From Geosiphon pyriformis (taxonomy: Eukaryota > Glomeromycota > Glomeromycetes > Archaeosporales > Geosiphonaceae), in NCBI GenBank assembly GCA_016748015.1, contig JAAOMT010000097.1, positions 1 through 64,000 of the forward strand: 64,000 nt of DNA, written 5' to 3'. Each line of letters opens with the position of its first letter. The first letter of the stretch is position 1. Of this stretch, positions 10,604 to 29,761 are shown piece after piece. A program made the position numbers and the translations under genes. The notes under the pieces were generated by a model, which saw only the letters and a list, made by a program, of their open reading frames with translations, was not told the DNA's origin and ran no database searches.

Positions 10604-10640
10604 TTTTGGAATTTTTGGGATGAACAAGAGATATTTTATT

Positions 10641-11138
10641 ATAATATTAATTTTATTATAAATAATATGTAATTAATTATTTAAACTACTTCAAATTAAA
10701 CATAAAAAACAAACTTTGTATATTTATTTTATTAATATAATATTTTAAATTTACTTAATTATAACTTAAATACTTTTTTATTATTTTTAAAATTAAAATT
10801 TTGAAAATTGAAAAAAATTATTAATTAATTAAATATATTTTTATTTATAAAAAAACTTGTTTTATTAATTATATTTTTATTATTTAAAAAATTGTTACCA
10901 AATTTATTTTTAAAATTAAAAAAGCTTTTTTATATATTAGCAATTAAATTAATTATATTATTAAAATGTTTTTTAAAATAAATTTTTAAATATTTATTAT
11001 AAAAACAAAATTTTTTGTAATTAATAAAAATGTAATTAAATTTACCAAAAAACCAATAAGTTTAATTACAAATTTAATTAATTGAACCAATTTTTATATT
11101 AAAATTTCAAAAATATTAACTTAATATAATAGTAAAAA
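10641..11138. other. AT-rich spacer between the two LINE 5' ends
   Basis: About 500 bp, almost only A and T, no coding potential, no recognisable element. It separates the divergent LINE A and LINE B leaders. Confidence 0.6.
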
Positions 11139-11173
11139 AACTTTTTTCTCTCCTTCATCCCAAATTCCTAAAA

Positions 11174-13066
11174 AAGAGTCATAAGTTTTTTGAAAAAGAA
11201 GTTTTTACAATTCAATATGATAAATCCAAACCGTTTCTACTTGATTACAAGGCCATTGTTGGTCCCAGTATTGCTGTGATAAAGAAGTTTGCCAAAGGCT
11301 TTGGTGCTGATACTGTTAGTAAGAATGTTGCCTCTAGGAAAAAAAGAAAAGGTGGTGTTCTAAAAGATGGTGCAGCTTAAAAAATGGTTTTGTCTAATAA
11401 AACAGTTGGTAGTTCTTGGGGGTCTGAAGCTGGGGATACTGAATCCGACAGTGTGGACATGGAAAAGGAGTTTTTGGTTGAAAAAACTAGTGTGGATTAT
11501 GGGAAAAGAAATTTTTTGGGAAGAAAAAACAGTAACCAAACACCTAAAAGACTTAGGGTAGTTACTAAGCAAGCTTTGAATAAACCTCTGAGCAAAATTA
11601 ATTTTCTGGGTAACAATAATAATGATAATGTTCTGTCAGATGGTCTTTTAGAACTTCCTCCTCCTTTAAAAAATTTGGTTAATGTCTCTGTTTGGAAGTT
11701 GTTTGCTCTGGATATTGGATTGGAAAAAGTGACTGGAAGATTCTCTCAAGAAAAGCTTTCTGTGGTCAGGAAATTATTTTTGGGAATTAATGGTTTTGGG
11801 GGGGCTTCTACCTCCTCAAAATTTGCTGGGATCATCAGAGCGACATTTACTTCCGAATCAAGCTTAATGCAGGCTTCAAAAAAGGCTGGGGATGTGAAGA
11901 TCTTAGTTAATACTAATTTCAAGAAATCAACTGGTCAATCAGATCAGGCTGTGATGGTAAAGGAAATCCCAGTTGGGACATCAGCTGAGGTTGTGTGTGC
12001 TATGCTTTCTGGATTTAGTTCTGTTGTGTCGATTAAAATACAATTGGTAGAGTTATGGCAAAAAGCTGTGATTAAATTTGCCCAATTGGATCAGACTGAT
12101 TTGGTCACAACTAGATGATCCATCTTGATCGGAAAGGATGCTGTGAGAGTGGTTAAGGCTAATTTGGACAAGGAATCATGGGATGCAAGGGATCAGTATA
12201 GGACTTTGCTTTATACACTGCCGATGAGCACTAACACACATAATATCTGGGACTTTATTGGTTCTGTGAGTGAGAAGACATGTGTCATTAATTGACACTC
12301 TGTTATATATGCCTGGGCCAGGTGTGCTATTGTTTGTTTTAACTCTGCTGCTTTAATTAATGCTGTTATGGAAACTATGCCTGTCTTAAAGGGCACCAAT
12401 CTGTGTTGGGTTCACCTAAGTTCTACTAAGTGTACTAAGTATAGGAATTTGGGTCATATATCTCTGAGTTGTTCTGTGGGTGGGAAAAATTCTTCTGGTG
12501 AACTGGCTTGCAGAATATTGTCTGAGGATGATAAAAGCAGACTGGCTTCTATTTATGCAAGATGTTTTGCTTCAATCTCCTGTCCTGTGTTTTTTGGTGG
12601 TGTCTCTTGGGCCAATATTGTTGGTGGGTCTTCTTTCTCTTCTCTTCCTGTATGCAATGACTTAGCTTCTTCTGGTTCCTCTTCAGAGATGAAACCTACC
12701 CTGATGGTGTTTGTGAAATTAAATGATAGGTTTGCCACTCTTGAGCATAGTCTTGCCAGTCTCGTGGAATGTGTTGATAAGTTGGCTAAGAGATTGAACT
12801 CACCTAGACCAATAGTTTCCCAGCCTAGCCCTGGATGTCAGCCATTGGTGACCCCTTTATCACAGAATCAAGGGGTGGATATAGTGATAAGTGAGGGTTC
12901 GAGTGTGGCCACTGGTGGTGAGACTATTGCAGGAGTGGCAGTTTTTGACTCTTCAGTTATCTCTAAGTTGGAAGAAACTCTGAACAATCTTTCAGTCACA
13001 GTTATGGGCCTCTTGGCCAAAATTGACAATGCTGGTCTGGTTCCTGCTGTTCATTCTTTTCAATGA
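11174..13066 (+). pseudogene. LINE B ORF1 RNA-binding protein, three in-frame stops
   Basis: Reads KSHKFFEKEVFTIQYDKSKP at its start and stays in one frame to TGA at 13064-13066. Stops: TAA 11378-11380, TGA 12116-12118 (before SILIGKDAVRV, where LINE A has Trp), and TGA near 12292 (LINE A has Arg). RRM-like segment KEIPVGTSAEVVCAML ... VVSIKIQLVELWQKAVIKFA at about 11960-12085. The zinc knuckle reads KCTKYRNLGHISLSC with Tyr for the second Cys. The region after it is Ser/Gly-rich, then a predicted helix (ECVDKLAKRLNS). The longest open pieces are 11384-12118 and 12368-13066. Confidence 0.88.
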
Positions 13067-13068
13067 TG
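13064..13068 (+). promoter_or_regulatory. TGATG stop/start overlap between LINE B ORF1 and ORF2
   Basis: ORF1 stop TGA 13064-13066 and ORF2 ATG 13066-13068 share one A, as TAATG does in LINE A. This decides the ORF2 start. Confidence 0.72.
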
Positions 13069-16000
13069 AGTCTGATTTGAAAAATTGCAACATGCAATGT
13101 TTGTGGTATCAATGTCCCTGCCAAGCAGAAAGATATTGTTTGTTGGCATATGAATTCTGAAAATATGGTTTCTATTATTACAGAGACAAAGTTGAAATCT
13201 AATATCAGGCCTTGGATTATGAACAAATTTGATGGGGTGAGAATATTTTCTTCTGGTTTAGACAAAGAATTTCTTGGTGCTGGGGTGGCAATCATTATAA
13301 ACAACTCCCTTGCCTGTTATGTGTCTAAAGTTGAGAAGATTTCTAGTCATTTGGTTTTCATTCAGTTTTTTTTCAAAGACAAATTGTCAGTAGTGATTTT
13401 GGGCTTATATGCAGATGCTTCTGCTGAAACAAGATTTGGCCAAGCTTGCAAAATCAACTGTATTATTGCCAAGGCTGCTAATTCCTCCACATTTGTGGTT
13501 TTGGGTGGTAATTTCAATGAAAATGGATCTAAAAAGAGTGCTAGTTTTAAGTTTTGTTCAAATTTAGGGTTGGTTAACTCTTTTAATAGACATTCTTTGG
13601 TCAAAGCTTCTACTTGGACCAATTTCCGGGGTTCCATGAAAGTTATTGACTATATTTTTGTGAGCAAGAATTTGTTGTCCATATTGGCTGGTCATGAAGT
13701 TGCTCCTGTCTCTGAATTCTTTGACACTGATTATAATGCTGTTCTGGTCTCAATTGGTTTAGGTGGTCTCTTGAATGCCCAGCTCAATGGTGAATGTAAA
13801 CAGGCCAATAAAAATAAGTGGAAATTCAAGATCAAGGACGCAGATGATAGTAAATAGACACACTTTAGGGAATATTCTTTAAACAAGTTTCTGGAATATA
13901 TGGATGAGTTCAATGCTGCAAAGGACTTTAAAAATTTGAATGTTATGTGGGAGATTTTTAAGAGAGTGGTTATAAGCTCAGCTGATAATGTGGTTTCTAG
14001 ACACTGGTTTAGTGAGTTCGATTGTCAGAAAAATAAGCAGTCTTCAAAATTTTTTAGGCTAGAATTGTTGGTGGCCAAGCTAATGAGGTGTGTAAGTTTA
14101 GGTCAGAAATCAGAAGCTGTCCGCTTTTTTGAAGTGTGGTCTACTCTTGATAGTAAGGGGGCCTCCAAAGCATGCACGATGTTTAGTAATAATGAGAGCA
14201 AAAAGAGCATTCTTCAACACCTATCAGAAGTCAAGAAATTATACAGAAAGTTCAAATACTATGAGTCTAGGGCAGCCAGAGATACTTCAATCAGAAAGGC
14301 AATAGACAAGCGCATGGAAAACTTCAGCTCCAATAAAGAGCTTATGATCAAAAGTGTTTTGGAAAAACCATTCAGGAAGGTAGTGTTGGATCATTTGATT
14401 GTGGATGATGAGTTAATTTTGGAACCCAAGGAAGTTTTATCTGCTGTTAATAGTATCATGGAAGATTGGACTAGAAAACGGATTGCTCCTATCTCTGTGT
14501 TTGTTCAATGGTATAACCAATATGCTCCCTTGGATTATGTCAGTAATAATGCATTTTCAAATGTTATGAGTGTGATTAGATCAGATGAGTTTCTTTTGGT
14601 GGTCAACAAACTGCCTGATGGAAAAGCTGTTGGCATTTCTGGTATTTCTAATGAGCTTTAGAAGCATGAAAACATGCAGGTTCTGAGTAATTTGTTGGAC
14701 ATTCTCAATGTTTATTTGAAGTTGGGTGTGGTCCCTCTGCAGTAGAGACAAGCCTGGATTTTTATGATACCAAAGCCATATAACTAAGAGGGGACTCTTA
14801 CCAATACCAGACCTATAGCCTTAGTTGAGATAACCAGAAAGATACTATTGAAGGTTTTTTCTGACAGAATATCTCTGGCATACAGTAAATTTGATGTTCT
14901 CCATGGTGATAATTTCTCAGTTCTGAAGAGTACATCTACTCAAATCCCAATTTTTACCATTGGCTCTATCATTGAGGATGCACTGGAAAAGAATAGAGAG
15001 CTGTGGCTGGTACTTCAAGATATGCGAAAGGCTTATGACTCAGTTGGATGGCCCTATTTGAGAAAAAGTTTAGTTAGAATCAAAATGTGTTCCCATTTTA
15101 TTGAGTTTTTTGGGAACATACACAATAGTCGGACCAACCAGGTAATAACAAACTTTGGGCTTACTGGGGAGTACACTGTTTATGATGGATTGGATTAAGG
15201 AGAAATCTTCTCACTGTTGCTATAGAGAATCTTCTATGATCCTCTATTTTGTGAGATCAAAAAGCATGAACAATTGTGTAAATATAGATTGGAGTCAAAA
15301 TTTATTACTAGAACTGGCAGAGCTGATTCCAAGGGTGGCAAAACATCTTTTTTTGCAGCTGGTGCTTTTGTGGACAATACTATTTGGGTTGGGAACTGCC
15401 TGGTGGCTACACAGCGCATTTTGAACATTGCAAGTAATTTCTTCTTAATCAATAATATTGCTATTAATACAAACAAAACAGTTGCTATTCCTATTAATCA
15501 AGAGTCCAGAAAGGTTTTATTGTCTATTAGTGGTTCCAAAATCTCTATTGCCAAAAAGAGTGAATCTTATCATTACTTAGAGATTTTTATTTCTATGGAT
15601 GGCATGTCTAAACCAAGCTTGGCCAAAGCTCATTCAGATGTCAAGTTTTTCTCTAATGTGGTTTTAAGGAAAGCTATTACTGAGAAGCAATTTCTGTATT
15701 TTGTCTCTGCTATTCTGCAGCCCATAATTGGATATAGGTTGTAGTTTAGCTGTGTTTTCCAGAGTGCATGTAAGAAGTGGGACAAAATATTAAGAAAGAG
15801 TTTGAAGCTCAAGGCCAATCTGCCCAAAAATTTTCCGAATGAAGCTTTGTATTATCCTGAGCTTTATGGCTTAAAAACTTTTGAGCAAGTGATGTCTGAG
15901 AATATGTTGGCTGGCCTGGTTAAATTTGCTAATACTGACAGAATCTTTGGTGAATTATTCGAACACAGAGCATTGGAGTTGCAGGCCACTAGCTGGATGC

Positions 16001-17619
16001 CCCAGCACCTATTCAAATTTCTGATCAAGTTACTGGTCAATTCTGCAAATTGTTTTTTGGCTGGCACTACACATGTTCTCAAATTGTGCAACCTGTTATT
16101 GAGCAGTGACCTGTCTGATGTTTTTCAGGCCAGAAATTGTGTTGCTATCTTGAATGTGCTTGGTTTTGAGGCCTATTTGGGCATAGTAAAGTCTCTTAAA
16201 AAATACAGTATGGTGTTTGTGAACCAGCTTCTGAACTGCCATGGCAAGTGTTTTACGTGGAACACTTTTCACAAGTAGAAGAGACTGGATCCTAGAGACC
16301 CAGTTCCTGTCTGGTTTGCTTCTTTGGTCAAATTTATTATTGGTGGCGACTTGTCAAATAGTGAGTTGTTGTCTCTCCATTCTGCTCCAGCTGGCTTTTC
16401 TTGTGACTTTAGCTATGTTAGTAAGCATCTACTGAATTCTGGGTTGGGCTCTATACCTGTCTACACTAATGGTTCTGTAAAGAATTTGGGTTTATTATGT
16501 GCTTGTGATGGTGCCGCCACCTATTTTCTGAATGTAGACACTGGTGTTAGGGTTAAGATGGATGGGTTGCTGTCATCAACTTTGGCAGAAATGCAGGCCA
16601 TTGCACTTGCTTTGGAGTGTATGCCCATTTCTCATTCAGTTGATTTATATACAGACAGTCAAGCTTCGCTGGACATATGTATATCTGCCAGTAGTATGTC
16701 TGGTCCCAACTTCCATAACAAATGCTGGATCAAAAAAGAACATATTCACCATGTTATTGCAAAAAAAGACTTGTTGGTTATGTAAAATAAGGTTAAAGAC
16801 CATTTTGGTGTGGTTGGAAACAAATGTGCTGATTTCTATGCTAACACAGCTGTCACTTCTAAGTTCTTCTTACCTATTGCAGTACCTTATCAATTTCTCA
16901 TTGTTGAAGGCAAATCTGTCTTTGAGAATGCTCATCATATTGCCAAAAAACTATTCAATGCTGTTTACACTGTTGGTTGGGAAGCCAGATGTGTTGATAG
17001 TGTTGTTAATATGGGTCTCGATAATTATTTTGATAAAGCCAGGATCTTTTGTGTTTGGCATCCTGATGACAGAATCAAATCTGGTCACACGAGCACTGCA
17101 TTGGCGACACTTTGGTCATATCTCATGAAGACGCTTCATTATTGTTTGCCTGTGGCCAAGAGGAAAAAGATGTATAATCTGAGTTATTCAAGTATTGCCT
17201 GCATTTGGTGTGGTTTGGTGGAAGACTCTGATCATGTTTTCTCTTGTGACCATGATGTAGATGTTAGAAATACCTTGTTATCTGATGCTAATTTGGAGTG
17301 GGATGTGTTGCTAGGTGCTTCTGCCAATGGGAATGCAATTGCTGGTTCACTAAATGAGACTGCCTCTTCTATGGACTTGTATATAGTGCTGGCTAAGGGT
17401 TTTGTGTTGAAGAGTTGGGTGGTTAACATGGTGGGCTGGTTGGGTGCTGACTCTGATGAGGGTACATTGGTTGTCAATTTCATTTGTTGTTTTACTAAGA
17501 ATTACAGATCTGCCATCTGGCTGCCTGTGGCTAAGTTGAGAGTTTACTATAAGAAACATAATTTCTTGCCATGTGATGAATTGCCTATTTCTTTGGTGTC
17601 TGGTTTAGCCTTTTTGTGA
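13066..17619 (+). pseudogene. LINE B ORF2 endonuclease-RT-RNase H, ten in-frame stops, no frameshift
   Basis: The ATG overlaps the ORF1 stop (TGATG, 13064-13068). Order: APE-like endonuclease (13150-13700; ITETKL, TWTNFRGSMKVIDYIFV, with the GDFNE-type motif read as GGNFNEN); RT (about 14600-15740; LVLQDMRKAYDSVGW, box AFVDNTIWVG); RNase H (about 16450-16860; VYTNGSV for TDGS, AEMQAIALALE, LYTDSQAS); C-terminal CIWCGLVEDSDHVFSC finger (about 17200-17250). In-frame stops, for example at 13078, 13855, 14659, 14743, 14785 and 15196, mostly sit one or two transitions from Trp or Gln. Family role: nicking the target DNA and reverse transcribing LINE RNA on site. This copy is inactive. Confidence 0.92.
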
Positions 17620-17900
17620 TCAGCTGGGATGATCCAGAATTTTGGTTTCAAGCTAGGTATCCATGTGTGTTTTGGATTGCATCCATGTTTAACCAGTTTG
17701 GATTTTGGTTTTCTCTGTGGTATTCCTGTAGTGGGGGGTTTGGATGTGTAGTGCTGCCTTAATTGGCCCGAGTGGCTGGTCACATGTAGACAAGACATGA
17801 ACCATGCTTAATTTAGGTTAATTTTGATCTATGTACTTAGGTAGTGATTGGGCTGCACTTGTAAAAAGCTTAATAAAAAAAAATAATAATAATATGTAAA
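17620..17900 (+). other. LINE B 3' UTR and tail
   Basis: Contains CCCGAGTGGCTGGTCACATG (17767-17786), a second copy of which is near 35576, and the end motif TAGTGATTGGGCTGC followed by AATAAAAAAAAATAATAATAAT. Confidence 0.75.
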
Positions 17901-17912
17901 TTATTAAAAATT

Positions 17913-20148
17913 AAATAATATTTTTTCTTTTTCTTATTTTATAATTATGACTAAAGCAAAAAATAAAAAAGTTTTAAATATTACTTTTCTTATAATAATT
18001 AATAAAGTTTCAACAAAAAAGAGTTTTTTTATTGTTAAAACAGTTAAACAAAATGTTTTGACAATATTTTTTTAAATATTAATAGTTAAAAACTGTTTTT
18101 GGCAACTTTTATAATATTTTTTTACTTTTAGCTAATGATTTTTTTTAGTTAAAGTTTTTTTTAAGAAACACATTTAAATTAATTTTAATATTATTTTTAC
18201 TCCTTTTGAAAGCTTTAAAATTTTTAACAACAGACTAATTAATAAGTTATTTTTTTTTATTTTATTACTAATATTATTACTACTTTTGTATAAATAACCA
18301 AAAAGACCAAAAAATCAAAAAAACAACAGCAATTACTTGTATTTGTTATTGTTATACTAAATTTCTTTATAATTTTAGATAAAATTTTGAATAAAATTTC
18401 TCCAATAACAACTAGTTTTGTTCTTAATGTGAACAAAAACAACAATATGTCTTTTAAAATAAATTAAGATTAATTATTAGTTGTATTGCCAAATATGGTG
18501 TTTTTTAGCAGATTATTATCAGTTCTAAAAACAAATCAACTTATTAAGTTACTTAATTTTAAGAATTAGAGTAATTAAATAAAAACTGAATTAATTTCTA
18601 CTTCTTTGTTTTTTGGTGCTGTCTTTAATAGTATTTGTAAAACAATCTTCAATTGTTAAAAGTTCTCTGAGTAAATAGGTTCTATTTTAATATTTAGTTC
18701 TATTTTTAAAATTAAATTGGTCTTAATTAATTTTTTGTTTTATCTATTGTCTGGTTTTATTAAATTTAAATTAGTTTTTAAAGACAATATCAAATTGTTC
18801 TGTGTAAATTTTGCTTTTGAAATTTTTTTAATTGTTGTTATTAATGTTATTATTAGTAATTTTTTTTTAAGATTGCAAACTTTTTTGTTGTAATTTTTGG
18901 CTTTTTTTTTTATATTTGTTGTATTTTATAATATCTTTTTTGACATATTTTTTAATAATATTAAGAATGTTTTTAGTGTTTTTAGTGTTATTACTTTAAT
19001 AAAGTTAAAGTTTACTGGCTTGTAACAATATACTATTGTGAATTTTAAGAATTCTTTTTTTACTGTTACTATTTTTAATAATTGGTTTGTTTTGGTTAAA
19101 AAAAATAGTATTCAAATTTTTTTAATTATACTGTTTTTAAAATTAGTAATATGATTTCTTAAATTAATAGTTATATTTGTTTTACTCTTTATTTTCTTAA
19201 TTTTTATTATTGTTAATACTTTATTGTTATTATTTTTGAAGTTTATAAAATATTAAAGCTTGTTATAACTAAAACTAATATTCTGTGTAAATATTATATC
19301 TGGTAAAAAACTTTTAGATACTATTATTATTACAAATATTAGAATTTAGACTATTTATTTATTAATTGTGAAGTGTTTTTACCTATTTTTTTTGTTTTTT
19401 TTTTAAATTTGTTGTTAGTTTTAGACTTTTTATATTATTTTTTATTAATAGAATGTTTTATGCTATAGTTTCTGTCTTTTTTGTTTTTTTTTTGCTGTTT
19501 TTTTGGTTATTTTTGCTACTAATTCTGTTGTTAAGTCTAAGTTAAATTTATTAAAATTTCAGATTTTAAGTTTGGCTATTTTGGTAAAGTTTATTATTAA
19601 ATTTATTGGTTTTTTAGTTATTTTAATCGCTTTTTTTATGTTTGAAAATATGTGTAAGAATCACAAAATTGAAAAAAATTTGCTTATTATATTTAATGCT
19701 TGTTTTTTTTAGTTAGTGTATTTAAAAACTTTGCTAATTTAAAGTTAAAGTTAAATTTAATAATATAAATAATAATAATTTAAATGTTGTTAAAGTGTAT
19801 TTTTTAAGTAAAAAAACATATAATTATATAATTACTTTGTAATAAATATGTGGTTCTAAAATTAAAAATAGTATTAAAAAACTAAATTGTATTTTAGTGA
19901 TTTTATTTTTGATTTTAAAAATTTGAATAGTATTATTAAAAAACTTAGAAAACAGAGTTTATTTTTAGTTCTTTTTAATTTAACTTAATTACTGTTTTAA
20001 TTAATTTAAGTAGTTAATTATATGTAAAAAGTATATAAGTCATATTTAATCTAAATTACTTAGTTTGGTGTATTGTATTAGATAGTAGTTAAATACACAT
20101 TGTTAAAATGTAATAAAATAATAATAATAATAATAATAATAATAGCAA
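17913..20148 (+). mobile_element. ORF1-only LINE-derived element, copy 1 (2.24 kb, decayed)
   Basis: Collinear with 33143-35401 and 47195-49489 from leader (TTTATAATTATGACTAAAGC) to 3' end, ending in an ATA/TAA microsatellite tail (20110-20145). TATTAAAAATT flanks it at 17902-17912 and 20149-20159, a candidate 11 bp target duplication. No endonuclease or RT sequence is present. It sits directly behind the tail of LINE B. Confidence 0.78.
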
Positions 20149-20159
20149 TATTAAAAATT

Positions 20160-21143
20160 TAAAAAAAACAGTTGTTTTAGTATATAATATTAAATTAACA
20201 AATTAATTAATAAATATTTTAAATTTAATTAATAAGTAAAAATAAGTTTAAAAGTTTTAAAATAAACAATAATATATTATTATAAATTAACAAATTTTAA
20301 TATAATTAACAAAAATAATTAAGAAAATATTATAAAAAGTAATAATTACAAAAACAAAAATAAATTTAAAAACCACAACAGATTTTACAAATTTTATAAA
20401 TAAAAATTAACAAACTTAATTTTGGTAATAGTATTTAAAAAAATTAAAATATAAATTTTATATAAAAAATTTAATATTATTTTTAATAAAAAAATTGTTA
20501 TTAATATTAATATGTATGTTATTGTAATTGTGAAACATGTATAAATAATTTAAGCAATTGTTTATTGTCGTTTTTTATATTCTTTTTAAGAGTTTAAATA
20601 AAAAGAAAAATTGAAAAAACCAAATTTAAATAAATTAGGTAATCTAATTGGCAATTTTAAAAATAATGTTGTTAAATTGTCAAACTCAGTAATTATATGT
20701 TAAATCTTTTAACATATATAAAACAATAAAAGTTTATTCAACAGCCATTTGATTTTTTATTTAAATATCTCATCATTTTTCAGAATAAACTTCTTTTCCA
20801 ACATTAATTATATTACGAAATAGGAATCAGATAATTATTTATATTGGAACAGTTATTTTAGTTAGCTTAAAATAGTTCAGCTAAAGATTGATCGAGTATT
20901 TGTGTTACCACATCTTTTTTCCATTTCCAATAAATTCGAAACTTATTATGTTACAATAAAAAACTTGCGGGTGCAAAATCACAGTCATCAGCTAATGCTT
21001 ATTGTGGAAGTTAACGAATAGTTATCGCGGTGAAAAGAATAAGGTAGATGAGTTGAAGGCATAACCGACTCTTGAATTTTGAAAAGATCAATTATAAAAA
21101 GTCAATTCAAAACCGAACAAGAGCCTAAACTGAATCGATACCG
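20160..21143. other. AT-rich intergenic DNA downstream of PRP22
   Basis: To about 20750 nearly pure A/T with no recognisable element. 20750-21143 is less biased and must include the PRP22 3' UTR. No gene seen. Confidence 0.6.
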
Positions 21144-25654
<4,511 letters not shown>

Positions 25655-25837
25655 GTTAGCTGGGACAAAATTCTGAGTAAATTGTTAATTTACAAAATGA
25701 AAAATTGAGCCGTGATAGCATTTTTCAATTAAACATATCAACATTTAACATAGTACAGTATAGTATAGTATAGTATAGTATAGTATATGATGACATTTGA
25801 TCAAATTAGTCAAGTTGTGTTAGAAAGTTAAAACTAA

Positions 25838-25885
<48 letters not shown>

Positions 25886-25901
25886 GACAAATCATAATTA
25901 T

Positions 25902-25932
<31 letters not shown>

Positions 25933-26429
25933 TGGTATTGTTTTAAGAAAATTATCAAATTTATATTTTTTAATTATTATTTTTTATATTGAGAATAAAA
26001 AAAAGTATTAATAGTTATTAATTTATCAAAAAAAGAAAATTTGCACATATAAAATGTTATTAAATAAAATAGAAAAAATCAATAATAATAATAATAAGTT
26101 AAAAATCAATAATTAATATTAATTAGACTAAAAATTTTTGATAAAACAAGAAAAATATTATATAAAATATTATTAAATAAAAAACCATTTATTTTCAAAT
26201 TATACATTTTAATTTAAAATTTGTTAAATTAAAAAATATTTTAGTTTTTTTAATTTACTTGATAATTGCTTTTGTAAAATTTAATATATTAATAAACATT
26301 GTATTAATTTTTAAAAATTATATAATTTTAAAACTTAATAATAAAAAATATTAATACTATTAAAAAAATAATTACACAATATTTTAACAAATTAAAACAA
26401 AATAAGTATGTTTAATATTATTAAAATAA

Positions 26430-26473
<44 letters not shown>

Positions 26474-27485
26474 TAATAAAACAAAATTTTAAAATAATAA
26501 TTAATAAATATTAAATAAGTATTATATTTTTTGTAATTAATTATAATTTAATATTATAATTATGTAATAATTTAAATTATATTGTTTATAATTTATTAAG
26601 ATAATATTAATTATTTAAAATATTTGTTAAAATTTTAATTTAATAAAAAATATATGCGTAAATATTAAATATATAATACGTATAATGACATAATGTCAAC
26701 CAAATATTGATTATTTGATTATTTGATATATAACTCTTTGAACCAATATTTATTGATTGTGAATACAGAAGCAATAAAATCGATGAAAATCTTCCTTTTT
26801 AATTTAAAGATATCTTCTTTTTGGTCTTATGAAACTGGTAATCTATGGCGCGCATGAATATTATCTATTTCAAGTGTACTTAAATTAGTACGTTTAAAAT
26901 CAAAAGTTAGACATCGTTAAAAGCAAAGTTAGAAATCTATTTTACCTTATTTCTACTTTGGCCCTTGTTATTATCTATTAGAATTGCCGCGTACTTAAAG
27001 ATCTACTGATAATTTAATTGTGTTAAATATATATTCATTTGTGAAAAGGTTTCAAAGTTTATATTAAATCGTTTTTTTATACTTTTTATCCTAAACACAC
27101 CCGGGTTTATGTAAGCTTGAGGTAAAACCATAAAACCTCAGTGATCAGTATTATTTACAAGATCATATCTTGTAATATTGGCCAAGTACATTCGGTTAAC
27201 AAAGGAGTCCAAAGAAATAATCGTGGAAATAATTTAAAATTCCTCCAATATAGGAATAGAAGAGGAAAAATGTATAAACAATTCTATTTAATGGAATAAA
27301 TTAGTAAAATTATATTAGAATTAGAATTAGAATTAGGAAATCTATTCTAAAATTGATTAAAAATAATAGCGATTAAAATTTTTTAGATAAAAATATTGCC
27401 CAACATCTTCGAAATTACCTATATATATTTATAACAAATCTACATTTATTCTCTCTTCACCTTCCAACCACCATCCCACAAATAA
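25655..27485. other. Intergenic region between PRP22 and ESA1 with microsatellites
   Basis: Contains a TAGTA pentamer array (about 25752-25787), AAT arrays (about 25842-25880, 25908-25930, 26432-26470) and otherwise A/T-rich sequence to 26700. 26700-27485 is more mixed and should hold the ESA1 3' UTR. No coding sequence recognised. Confidence 0.6.
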
Positions 27486-29760
<2,275 letters not shown>

Positions 29761-29761
29761 C

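Larger units (their letters stand above)
5952..10640 (-). mobile_element. Non-LTR retrotransposon (LINE A), 3' part cut off by G1
   Basis: Two-ORF LINE on the minus strand, with its 5' end near 10640 (leader includes TTCATCCCAAAAATTCC, compare TTCATCCCAAATTCC in LINE B at 11153). It matches LINE B throughout ORF1 and ORF2 up to the position equivalent to about 15830 of LINE B, where the G1 LTR begins. The missing part (end of ORF2, RNase H, 3' UTR) should lie beyond G1, left of the window. The head-to-head arrangement with LINE B leaves about 500 bp between their 5' ends. Confidence 0.92.
11139..17900 (+). mobile_element. Non-LTR retrotransposon (LINE B), near full length
   Basis: About 6.75 kb: short leader, ORF1 (11174-13066), ORF2 (13066-17619), 3' UTR with AGTGATTGGGCTGC (about 17842) and an A-rich tail ending near 17890. 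The 3' terminal AGTGATTGGGC block recurs at the ends of the ORF1-only LINEs near 35361 and, as AGTGATTAAG, near 49452. Both ORFs keep frame across 6.4 kb and are broken only by stop codons. Confidence 0.93.

Noticed and set aside
16544-17128. Plus-strand ORF of 194 aa overlapping LINE B.
   Set aside because: Out of frame with ORF2, which has RNase H motifs in the same stretch; composition is that of a shifted frame.
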